Shown piece by piece: positions 46,842 through 57,519 of a stretch of 64,000 nt of DNA. The stretch is from Copromyces sp. CBS 386.78 (Eukaryota > Ascomycota > Sordariomycetes > Sordariales > Sordariaceae). The position numbers and the translations under genes are program-made. Position 1 is the first letter of the stretch. Each line of letters starts with the position of its first letter. The stretch is from NCBI GenBank assembly GCA_030685235.1, contig MU839105.1:1-64000 (forward strand). Reading direction: 5' to 3'. The notes under the pieces were generated by a model that saw only the letters and a list, made by a program, of their open reading frames with translations, searched no databases and was not told where the DNA came from.

Positions 46842-48591
46842 ACGGATCGAGGGTCGGTTCTTTTCTTCAGCATAACGGCGTGGTAATGGGGACATCTTGG
46901 TAGCTGCAAGGCTTCTGCCAGTCGGGCGCATAGAAATATCATACTCGATCGTCAATCAATCTCGTTGCGGACAGAAGATGGATTCACCAGAAGATTTACC
47001 TCGCGCGCAACAACAAAATTGGGAAGGCGTTTTGGGGTCCGGATATCTTGCATCATCATCTACGTCTTTCTCGGTCTTTGCGCGCGTTTCCTGCTATTGT
47101 CTTGATGTTCAGGCAGGTTAGCCTGCATGGGTGGATAGCGGGAAGAGGCACATATTTCATGATTGCCCCGACTGACGTGCCATGGGCGGATGGCATTCGA
47201 CAAGCCGCGATGCGGATTGCTTGGTTGTTTCCATACCTAGCGCAGTGGACGGGCTATAGGGAGGACACTGCTCCGGTACGAATCTACGAGAATCCACGAC
47301 ACGCGTCTACCATCCTCCGTTGGCGTGATGTATTGTGATACCCTGTTTGGGCTGGTGTACTTCGCGTTATGTTCTCCATGTTCTCTATTGATGAAGTAAT
47401 GCGTAGATATATAGGGTCAAATGGAGGTCTGGAACGTAGGTAAGAGACGCGTTTTAAGTGATGTCTCTACCAGATTGCTAGGCTAGTCAAATCGACAATA
47501 TTCACAGCTTTGCTATGTATTCGAAATCGACGGTGAATCTTGCTTCTGTCACATGAGCCAGCCTGTCACAAATTGTCCATCCTGCCTGGCTCCCATACCT
47601 CAATTGTTTTCCGGCTTGTAAACTTCATTGCTTCGCCAACGTGGTTCAGGACAAAGGTATCAACGGCTCAACCTAAAACCCGAGGCGCAAAAGGCCAACT
47701 GTAACCAACTTGCAATTCTCTTTATCGATGAAAGGATGTCCCTAACCAGGAAACGCTGTGGGGGATAGCATGATCACTCATATGAATGAACTGAACATAC
47801 TATGCCCCATGCCTATTCAACACGCGTGAGGCAAGATAAAGTTTTGTCGTAATCAGCGAGATAAATACAAAGCAGACCGGAACACCATCGATACTAACGC
47901 ATGCAGACAGTTGTCCGGCCCTGCTCGCTGTGCCTGTTTGGGAATGGCATGTGGGTGAAGGGCAACACATACTTGTTAGTTATCGACGACAGCTGTTTGG
48001 GAACACCCCCGCGGTAGTTCAAAATACGTCGAGTTCCCTCAGAAATTACTCGGAATATTCACAGAAAAAGGAACATAACTAAGCTTTGTACCATTCGTCG
48101 TCATCACTTGCTTTTACTGTTGGTGTTGAAGTCTGCCAAGCCCAAGTTGCCAAGTCTGGCCAATGAGAGTGGAGCTGGTGTCATCTACGGCGGTTCATAA
48201 GAACAGTTCGGCAATGAGTGCTCGTCAAGGTCCTCAACGTCAAATGCAAGAGGCCTGGGATCCACACCCCCATCCGACGTTGTGAACAACTGAACCCCAA
48301 GCCCCAGCGACCCAACGGTTGGTCAACTGGCTTGAGTGCTTGCATCTTCAGGGCTTTCCCCACATCCTTGTCATCCCCCCTTCGAAACACTTCCCACGTC
48401 ATCTCTTCTTGATCTTCCCACCAGAAGGAAACTCTCCGGACAACGCCAAACAACCTGAAGCCTTCTCTTCCATCCCATACACAAGTCTTTAATCTGATTG
48501 CAAACTCGGGTTCGAATCACCGTTGGAGATCTAAATCTTGATATTCATTCAACGGCGTCAGACACACCACCCGACAAACCCACCAATTCCA
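46842..48591. other. Intergenic between RPS27 and the Spd1-like gene
   Basis: 1.75 kb with short frames only. The 3' flank of RPS27 is at the left; the right ~500 bp should contain the promoter of the Spd1-like gene. Confidence 0.4.
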
Positions 48592-49497
48592 ATGTCGAAC
48601 TCCCGAACCAAACGCCAGTTCGCCGGTGCAGCGAGCGACCCGGCACAACGCTCCATCACCTCCTTTTTCAGGACCACACCGACCAGTGATGACTCGCACT
48701 TTGACTCTACCAGCGGCGCATATTCCTCCAAGCCCGCTCCCCTGAACGGTCCAGTCCTCCCGCCCACTATCAAATCAAGTCTCCTGAACGTCGGCATGCG
48801 CGTGCGCAAGTCCGTCCCGGAGGGCTACAAGACCGGCAAGATTGCCTCGGGTTTCCCCTCCTGGATGGACGAGAGCAACAACAACAACAGCAACAGCAAT
48901 CACGTTGCGGGCTCCGGCGCAAGTTCATTTGCAAACAGCGGCCACAACCGTCCGGTATCGGCCGCGCCGCCTGCTCCCGTCACCGCCGCCAACCGGGAAC
49001 TCACCCCCTTTTGCGGGATCCACAAGATCGGCGGGTACGCCGTCCAAGAAGACAACAGTGTTCTAAGCAGCCAGGACTCGACCATCAGCAACCCTTCCTC
49101 AGTTCGCTTTGCGACCCAAGATGCCAACCGCAAGCGTATCCACGAAGACGGAAGCAGTGAAGAAGGCGGTGCAGGACTCTTCGCAGAGGATATGGACTGG
49201 CGTCGTCGCGAGGAGTTTCTCGATCATAATGACAACCAAGATGAGGAGAGCGTTGTAAGGGCCCCGCGCAGCTTGGAGCCTATGGCTTGGTGTGGTGGAG
49301 GTAACAAGACGAATACTGTTGCGAATGACAGGGTGATGGCGGTGCCGAAGAGACGGGGGACTCAGACTACGATTAACTTTGGGGGATATGTTCCTCAGTC
49401 GTCTGGTATTGCGCCGGTGGATGATTTCGAGGAGGCGCCGTTTTTGGATTATGGGTTGAGTCATCGTGGAAGAAGTGGAGATATGGATATGGATTAG
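48592..49497 (+). CDS. Spd1/Dif1-like ribonucleotide reductase regulator with PIP-box
   Basis: Single exon, 301 aa, starting MSNSRTKRQF (an in-frame Met 18 codons upstream is less likely). Residues 19-26 read QRSITSFF, a full PCNA-interacting peptide (Q-x-x-I-x-x-F-F), followed by basic R27, resembling a PIP degron. Residues 72-81 read RKSVPEGYKT, the Hug-type signature of Spd1/Dif1/Sml1-family regulators. A central disordered part has Asn/Ser runs and a conserved TPFCGIHKIGGYAVQ block near 156-170. The C-terminus has TTINFGGYVPQ and an acidic APVDDFEEAPFLDYG segment like the family's end. These proteins inhibit ribonucleotide reductase or control its small subunit's location, and are destroyed in S phase or after DNA damage; in fission yeast this needs PCNA and CRL4-Cdt2. 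Longer than yeast relatives, as in other filamentous fungi. Confidence 0.85.
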   Translation: MSNSRTKRQFAGAASDPAQRSITSFFRTTPTSDDSHFDSTSGAYSSKPAPLNGPVLPPTIKSSLLNVGMRVRKSVPEGYKTGKIASGFPSWMDESNNNNSNSNHVAGSGASSFANSGHNRPVSAAPPAPVTAANRELTPFCGIHKIGGYAVQEDNSVLSSQDSTISNPSSVRFATQDANRKRIHEDGSSEEGGAGLFAEDMDWRRREEFLDHNDNQDEESVVRAPRSLEPMAWCGGGNKTNTVANDRVMAVPKRRGTQTTINFGGYVPQSSGIAPVDDFEEAPFLDYGLSHRGRSGDMDMD

Positions 49498-50047
49498 AGG
49501 AGGTTTCCTTGTTTGTTGTGTTTGATGATTTCATGGTGGTTGGGTGGGCTTCTTTCTTTTGCAGCACGCTTGTCCTCCTCTACTCCGTCCTGACTTTTGA
49601 CGCATCGGTTGCATTGTTCGCATATTGTATGGCGTTTATGGAGTTTTGTTACGAGGGGGCGAGGGCGGCAAGCATTCGTTTACATGGGAGCAGAAGAAGC
49701 ATACGCTTTGGCGGCTTTCTGTTTCCTGTCGTTCTTTGGCATGCGTTTCCATTTTATCAATCATTGCGAGCATGAAGAGGTCCTTTGTATAGTATATTTT
49801 GTATTCCTACAGATATCTACTGAACCTTCAGAGGGCCATGGAGCGGTTGAGAAATTTTGCATACCTATAATATAGTGTTTGCTCATTTGGAAGCCAAAAC
49901 GAAGGATGTTCGATCCGCGCCTATAACATGCGACTCAAGACAACCACTTTTGAGCCCCTCACCGTTCTTCATTCATCTAAGAGCTGAAGACGGACTAAAG
50001 CCGTCCGACTGTGGGACTGTGAGCGAGCCTGCAAAGATCTCCTACCT
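49498..50047. terminator. Convergent 3' regions of Spd1-like gene and Gemin2 gene
   Basis: 550 bp between two genes that end toward each other. T-rich and AT-rich stretches fit 3' untranslated regions. Short frames here have no support. Confidence 0.4.
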
Positions 50048-51739
50048 CTACAGAGCGGGGAAGGGGTCCCTAAACTCGAGTAGATCTCTTTGACCGTAAA
50101 ACTCACCGGCGACAGTCAGAATCATATTCAGCGTCGCTCTCATGTTCAGTCGTTGTCTCGTCAACTCATCTTCCCGTCGCTGATCTTCAGCGGCATCGTC
50201 AATCTGGGCAAGCAATCGTGCCTTCGCAGCAGCCATTGCAGCCTTAGCATCCTCTTTTGAGGGAGCAGGAGGATTGGGATTGGGGCCGCCCTCATCATCA
50301 TCGAGTACTTCTCCGTCATCGATGTCCATGTCAATCTCGCCCTCCTCCGCCTCTTCTTGCTCATGGGGTTGTTGCTCAACCTTGGTTGAGCCGCTGTCAT
50401 CCTCAGTAATGAGGTTCGCAGGGTTTGACGAGTCCTCGGTGGTAGTCGGTTCAGACCCTTCCTTCTTAGCCGCTTGATCCCTCGTCTCATTGTTGACCTG
50501 CTCCTCATCCACTCGACCAACACCCTCATTGTCCACATCCGGCTCCAACTCAGCCAGCACCTCCTCTTCAACTTCATCCTCGGCCAGCTCCGCGCCCTCC
50601 AAACCCCCCTCAACCTCCTCCTTCAACGCCGCCATCTGCGCAATGCTTACCATCATCAACACCGCCCTCTTCCCCAGCTCTCTTACCCAGCCAATATCCG
50701 TATGATCCATCTCCCCCCTATCTGGCAACCGTGCCAACAACGCCCAGATCCATCTACTAGTCCTCTCGCGCAGCTCGCAACCGCGCCGGATAAATTTCCC
50801 GCCCAGAATCACGCGCAAAAGTTTGAGCGCGCCGAAGCGGTCCATAGCCGCCACCTGGTGCGGGAGAGGGTCCGTGTAGCGGATGCGTTTCGTCCAGACC
50901 CTAAACGTCCAGGATTTGGGGCCGAAGGAGCCGACTTGGTAGCCGTGGTCTTTGTCTAAGGAGGAGAGGAGGGATTGAGGCGGGATTTGGTGAAGCATGT
51001 TGCGCAGGGAAGAGAATTGGGACATGAGAGAGGCGAAGTAAGCTTCACGGGCTAGGTGGCGGTTGCGGTCTGCGAGGGCAAGGTTCCGGTCTGTGCTTGT
51101 TGAGTAGTCGCTGTCACTGTCGCTATCGTCGTATCCGTAGCCGTAGGGGGCATCGTCATCTTCGGGGATGGACCGCTCGAGGAGATTGTCGGGTGCGGCT
51201 GTGTAGGCGCCGTCTTGGTAGTAGCCGCGGGAATCGCCGAGGCCGTCGTGGTAGATGCTTCGGTCTAGGCTGTTGTTGTTCGAAGAATCATTCGAGAGGT
51301 AGGAGGGCGGGAGCTGCGGCCCAGCTTTGGGAGCTACGAGGAGGTGAGGGATACCGTTCGCTTCTTGTCTGTGTTACTTACCATCGTCAGTCATCAAGGT
51401 CTGCAAATTGGGAGAGATGAAGATTGTTTAGCTAAATGGGTGTCTTTTTGCGGATGGGAGGAGAGGTAGGGTATGCAACAAAGGGAACGCTTACCGAACA
51501 GAACGGAGATAGGCGAGGGCATCGCCTTGGTCCTCGAATTCCAGGTCTTCGTCGCTGAGCGCAGCAGGTTCGTCGAGGCCAGGGAAAGCGGTGCGTTGGC
51601 CGTATGTGGCGTCGGTCTGTGGCTCCGTCGTTTTGGATTTGGCAGATGAGCGCTCTTTACGCCGCTTGGCTACTGGTTGCGGCGCTGGCTCCTCGTTGTC
51701 GGAGTATGTGAGGGCATAGTGGTCTCGCTTGGGGCCCAT
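50048..51739 (-). CDS. Gemin2/SIP1 homologue (spliceosomal snRNP assembly)
   Basis: Two exons, 51495-51739 and 50048-51368, with a 126-bp intron (GTAAGC...ACACAG); 521 aa. The join restores RSVRQEANGIPHLLVAPK, the conserved N-terminal helix of fungal Gemin2 family proteins. A second block starting near residue ~190 contains W-T-x-R-I-R-Y-T-D-P-L-P, and ~225-300 matches the SIP1/Gemin2 core (FGALKLLRVILGGKFIRRG, WIWALLARLPD, IGWVRELGKRAV). A long acidic, disordered insert (~310-430) is typical for ascomycetes, followed by a C-terminal helix (NMRATLNMILTVAGEFYGQRDLLEF). Gemin2 with SMN loads Sm proteins onto snRNA in the cytosol. The acidic insert is the most variable part and makes this longer than animal Gemin2 (~280 aa). 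Confidence 0.88.
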
Positions 51740-52971
51740 GGTTGGTTGTCGGGCAGGTTGGTTTGCGTGGGAGGTTCGGCTATGACTGTTTTGGGAGTTG
51801 GAGCAGTGTCTTCTAGTATGGTTATTAGTACCCAAGCTCGGCCACAGTAATCAAGCAGCTCGGTTGTGCTTGTTGTGCCAATTGAAGCCTGAACTAGAAA
51901 TTGCTTCAGAGGTTGCAAGTGGAAGATTTGGTATTTTACGCGTCTGGCACATAACGAACAGTGACGACTCAGACGAGGCGAGCTCGGGTCTTGTCCGTAA
52001 CGAGTTAGGCTGCAACTGAGCTCGCGCAAGGATCCACTTTGCACCGTCCGTGTATGATGATTGGTTACACCGGCTTAGCAACTTGGTGATGGAGGGGAAT
52101 GTGTTCTACAGAGTTTGCAAAAAAGAACACAACTGGGATGGCATCAGAATGCATTATAAAGAAATATGCAGAGTTGAGAGATTAAGTATATTCGGGAAGT
52201 ACGCTTGTAATATGCCTGATATTTTGTATCTACAATTTCTGAACGGGACTATCGCTAATTAGAGCATCAGACAGCATTAGATTTCGAACAGTTCTATCTC
52301 TATATACCACCAAGTCAGAATAGTGATGCAGAAAGGACCGTGACCGTTCGCTCCACAGATCGTGAAAATGAAAAAAAAACAAAAAAAAACCACTGATTAA
52401 AATCGGGCCACTGGAACACCGTCTTCAACCTCCATGCACTGTGCACTAGTTCGCGAAGTTGATCGTGCAGTGGTGTATCAGGCAAAGGATCAACTACATA
52501 GCGCCTTTTCTCCTAGGGGATCTGATGACTCGCTTCCTGACCCCTATCACCGTTGGATCATTAATTCTCATCTACTTGACCTCCTTGGAAACACTCGTTC
52601 CGTCTTTTTTCATATGCGTATTATCCTTAAACATAAACCATAAACATAAACATAACAGCACCAGATTCCCATGCAGTGAAGAGAAAAGCAATGACCAAAG
52701 GAAGACGCATCACAACGTGAACGGGAAAAGCCTGAAAAGGGAAGTTCCTCTAACAATGAGTTTAGTTGCTCAAAATAAACCAACCAAGACGTGACGATCT
52801 CGAGAAGTGTGCCATAAGAAATGATATGGTGGATGTACACAATCACAGACCATGACAAAGTCAATGGGCAGATATGCAAGCTTGCCAGAGACCATAGGCG
52901 GTTCCACGGACCCGAGGATGCCAGCCCTCTCGTGCCATCCGTAACTTGGAGGTTGCCATCCCTCTCGTGAT
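51740..52971. other. Intergenic between KOG1 3' end and Gemin2 start
   Basis: 1.2 kb. The part next to 51739 should hold the Gemin2 promoter; the part next to 52972 is the KOG1 3' flank. A-rich runs occur at 52372-52390, and short ATAAACAT-type repeats at 52628-52656. No gene seen. Confidence 0.4.
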
Positions 52972-55900
52972 CTAGAAGGCGCCGACCTTCTCGTTCCCAC
53001 AAGCGAACAGGTTGACGTGATAGTCCCCACGAGCAGCGCAACCCAAAACCATCCGATGAGGATGGAATGCGGTAGCAGAGATGGGCGTGCCCTTGTGCCC
53101 CTGGAGAAAGCTGGAGTAAGGCTCAATCCGAGTCAACTCATGGCCATCAAAGTCAAAGACCTTGACAAGGTGCGCCGAGGTTCCACTGTCAAGGTTATGC
53201 AGGTTAGTTACTGTAACTGATTATGAGTATGATGACCACAAAAAGGCGAAACTTACACAGCAAAGACAGGCAAGTGCTCGTGGGTGCTCGCCGTCCTGAG
53301 TACGTCCTTGGTGGTCTGGAACGATTTGAGCGCCTGGTCCATGCGGATATCCCATAACCGGACCTTGCCGTTTCGGCTGGCCGACAACAGCTCTCTCTGT
53401 CCACCGCGTTGCATGTGCACTGATCGCACCCACTGCCTCTTCTCGTCCTTCCATTTCCGAACCATGGTCTCCTGTGGCTTCATACGAGTGTCAAAGACTC
53501 TGATCGCTCCGTCGCCAAACCCAGCAACAAAGATATTGCCTGTCATCTGATCTGACGTGAGGGAAGTAACGCAGGAGCCGGATCGTGCTGGAATTTCATG
53601 GGTACACATTTCATGACCGGCATTCCAGATGCGAATGACCCGCTCATCCCCGGCCACGAGCACCTGACCCTTGACCTGTTGCCAGTCGAACACCATGCCC
53701 GAGTTGACGTTGGACGGAACCATATGCGTCAGAGCGCGCCAAGCTGATGCCAGCTCGATGTTCTCATTGCTATCGTAATTCCGGTAAATGCGGATTACAC
53801 CGTCTGATGATCCTGTCATCAACAGCGCTTGATCGTCTTCGTTGATGAACTTCATATCTGAGATCTTGGAACCCTCTGGGTTGCCATTGGAGAAGCGGCT
53901 TTTTCGAGTACCCTGCTTCCAGTCCCACACATTCACGGTGTTTCCGTCATCTGCAACAGCAACGTAGTTCTCAAACTGATGGAAGCTGAGCTTAGCCGGT
54001 TGCGAGCCATTGTTGATGACGCCGATTTGGTTATTCCACTTGTGGGTTCGCGCATGCGTCTTCTGGGGTTGGGTCTCCCTCAAAACGGCCTCGTTGCGGG
54101 AACGGCGCCATAGGCGTTCGTTGTACTCGTGACTTCCAGGCTCCTCGGCTTCCGATGCTTTCATCTGCGGCTCACGGAAATATTCTATTGACCAGTCCAA
54201 AAACGTGCTCACCAATGGTAGGCTAGGCAAATCCTTCATGCTATGCTCCTTATAACCAGCACACGACGGTTCGTTAGCAACGTGGTAGTTTGCTGGCGAT
54301 GTAGCCTGATCATTTTGCTCAGGCGGCGCAGAATCCAGGCCCGGACCTTTTCGGCTGCTTCGAGATCCGCTTCTTTGTAGCCCAGGGGACATCGGGGGCA
54401 TCGAGGTTGAAGAAGGGTCCAAGGTCCCCATGAGAGGGCCAAACAAGTAGCTTGCAGTCCTCTTGAGAAGGCCTGGCGAAGGCAATGGCTGTGCGATTGC
54501 AGCGTGGGTGCTGGCAGCGGTGCTTCTCTGGCTCATATCACCCCTCGACACCTTTCTAGAGCGCCGGAGGATCTCGTCCATGAGATTTTGCGTTTGCGTT
54601 GCAAGCGGTGACTGGAGCAGCGCATTGTGAACATAGTCCACAATGACAGTGGCATCTCTCTGGGTCTCAGGATGTGGATCCACACTCAAAATGTTGATGT
54701 GTTTCCAGCATGCAGCAAAGATTGAATCGTGCGCTACACCAAATGCTGTTGGCTTGATACTGCCATCCCTCTCCCGATTTTCCCGACGAGCATAGTGCAA
54801 CCCCATTCTGTGATCCTGCCCATCCTCTGGTGGTGGGGATGCAAGATAATCCTTCTCCTCGGATAGTTGCTCAAAGGCGGCAACCAGAAACTTGCTCTCA
54901 TAGCGCAGAACGAAATGAGAGAAGAAGACTAGAAGCTCTTTTCGGACAATCGGGCTGCCGTCTGTAGCCAGTTCAAGCATCGTCCAGGCAACGCTCTCCT
55001 CGATCCTCGCAACTTCGTCCGTCAGGTCCGGGATGCCTAGGAACGTCGTCATAGCATGCGCCATAGCTGCCCGTACTTCAGGGTTGGGATCCCTACTAAG
55101 GTGGGAGAGCTTCGCCGTGGCGTTCTCCCGAATGCCCCTCCATTTACCTTCAGGAAGGTCCTTCCAGAGCTGGCTGATGCAGAGGCAGGACCATTGCTTC
55201 AGGAGTGGTCCTTCTGGACGTGCTATATGGTACAAGCAATAGGACATAATGTCGGTGGAGTTACACACGAGTTGTCCAGGCTTGTAGTCTTTGCACAGCA
55301 TGGCCAAGATGAAAGCACACATAGCCTTGTGCTCATCCAAGAAGCCGACGCTGACCATAGACAGGGTATCTTGCGGCTTCATTATGGCCGCGAAGTAATT
55401 GTACCCGCTATCCTTGATAAGGTCTTGCTGGCATGAGATGTCGACCGCAAGAACGCGAGTCCAGATGAACACCATGACCGGTTTGAGGTCTTGCGCCGCC
55501 GACTGGAGGAGCTTCAGGACATACGGGAAGATGCCGATGCTCAGCGCCAGTTGCACTGCCCACGGGCCAAGGTCCAAAAATCTGGCCAGAAGAACCAGGG
55601 CCCGTACTCGATGCTGCTGGCTTAGCAACACCTGCAGAACCACTGGAAGCTGGTCAGGTGGCTTCTGGGATAAGGCATCCCCTCGAGTCAAATAGATCTC
55701 AAATGCTGTAAGCTGCTCCGCGAAGAATGATGAGTTGATATACTCGTACTCTATCCCTTCACTCTCCTTTCTCTCCAGGTCCGGCAACTGGGCAAGAGCC
55801 AGATCGACGGCCAAGTCCCAACTCTCCCAAAGGGGATGTTGACGTGTATCTGGCAGCTCGGGATATGACTGAGGGTGGCAATTGTACACAGGCATGATGC

Positions 55901-57519
55901 GCTGTGCGAGGAGGAAGTTTCGGAAAAGAGCAGCAACCATCAAATCTTGCCTAAAGAATTTGCGGAAGAGATGGCGTGGTAGCGTGGTCCATGCAATGGT
56001 ATCTGTGATGGCAGTAAAGATCCAGTTGAGCTCTCCGAGGGGCGTCCGGCGCTCTTGAAGCCGCCCCGGCAGCTTCTTGGCTCGCTCGGGAGATATTTTG
56101 GTTTTAAGAGGGTTCTGCAGACAGAAGAACCAGAGTGCCATCTCTATAGGGGTGGTCAAGCAACAAGTAAAGAGATCGGCAGGCAAGTCAGGGTTGGTTG
56201 GCAGATTCTCCTTGACATTGCAGGCTGCCAGATGGATATAAGGACGGAAGCTGATCTTTTCGTGATTCGGGTCCCGTTGTACCGCCTCCTCTTCCTCTTG
56301 CTCGTGCTTTTCAACAAAGCGGTGGAAATTGCTGAGGATGTTGCCTGCCTCGGAGCAGTCCCACACAAATATCGTGGGCGCCTGCAACCATTGCTGAAGG
56401 TCATAGAGAGAGACGGGGATATACTGCGTATAGTTCTTGTTGAAAACCCAGATTTCTCCCGAAGCTGTTGGTTTAGGTACTCCATGCCCATTGTAATGGA
56501 AGAGAACACGCTCGTCCTTAGCACTTCTTCGGAGGGAGACACTGAACCGCTTGGTTTCTTCGATGGACGGGTCCAAATACTGCTTGTAGCGTGTCCGGAT
56601 AGCGAGAGTCTCGTATTGAGATTGCAAAGCTTTGCCAATATTCTCGAGTGCCTTGGAAACAGGAGGCACCGTTGGATCTTGCCAAGCTTCAAGCCTGGCG
56701 CCCGGGGTGGTGCGAAGTTGATCTGGCGGTTCAACTCCTATGTTCAAGCATACTGCTATTGCCGCAGAGACTGTTTTTAGGCGATCGCGCATACGCCAGT
56801 CTTGGATTTCGAAGGCGGGTGTCTTTGGCTTCCCCGTTGTCTCATGTCGCTTATCGGTATAGTACATGTACCAGCTCTACGCACGGTTAGCGACATCCCA
56901 GCTAAGTCAAAGAGACAAATCAACGTACATTTGCAAGCTGAGAGATTACTTCCTCAGACTGGTAATGGTCCTCGAACCCGTGCCTGGCACCCCAATCATG
57001 GTACTCTTCGTCAACCTGCTCGATGGGACTTTCCCTCTCCAGCCGCAGTCCGTGTTCGCTCTTGGATCGTAGTAATGGCGGCTTGGCCGGTCGGGCGACA
57101 GGCACATGATCGTCATCATCCGATTGTCCACCATGCAAGGTGGTCCCAGGTGATGTTTGGTTATTGTCGTCGCGGGCGCTTGAGGGGCGTCGAAACATGG
57201 GGGCTGGTGAGGAATCGGACATACGTCTCTGTATATTGGATCGAAGTGGCAGCTGGTTATGGGCAGCAGGATGAGAGGTCCCGTTTGTTGCGACGCGCTG
57301 GTTGCCATCATCTGGCCTCTGAAGATGGACTTGTGACATGGTTGCTGAACTTTGACGGGCTGGGTTGTTCATTGCGTGGCGGGATGGAGATGTAGCAGTT
57401 GATGCTGACGAAGAGCCGGGCTTCGCGTAACGGCCAGAAGCGGGAGTGGGAGCTGAGGGCTGTCTTTGGCCAAAATCTGCGGGACCGGGGTGGGATGCGT
57501 GAAGAGAAACGGCAGTCAT
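52972..57519 (-). CDS. KOG1: TORC1 subunit Kog1/raptor
   Basis: Three exons, 56929-57519, 53257-56876 and 52972-53185, with introns of 52 bp (GTACGT...GTAG) and 71 bp (GTAAGT...ACAG); 1474 aa. Residues ~1-195 are Ser/Pro-rich and disordered. The raptor N-terminal (caspase-like) domain follows: YYTDKRHETTG, VLFHYNGHGVPKPT, EIWVFNKNYTQYIP and WDCSEAG near ~360. HEAT-type helical repeats fill ~550-900, a Ser-rich linker ~900-1010, and about seven WD40 repeats the C-terminus, the last one completed only by the third exon (AFHPHRMVLGCAARGDYHVNLF). Kog1 presents substrates such as S6K/Sch9 and 4E-BP-like proteins to TOR kinase at the vacuole. The last exon was found by splice-site reading and restores the propeller closure. 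Confidence 0.96.

Noticed and set aside
48500..48530. GGTTCGAATC resembling a tRNA B-box
   Set aside because: No matching A-box or acceptor stem at tRNA distance; it lies in the leader of the Spd1-like gene.
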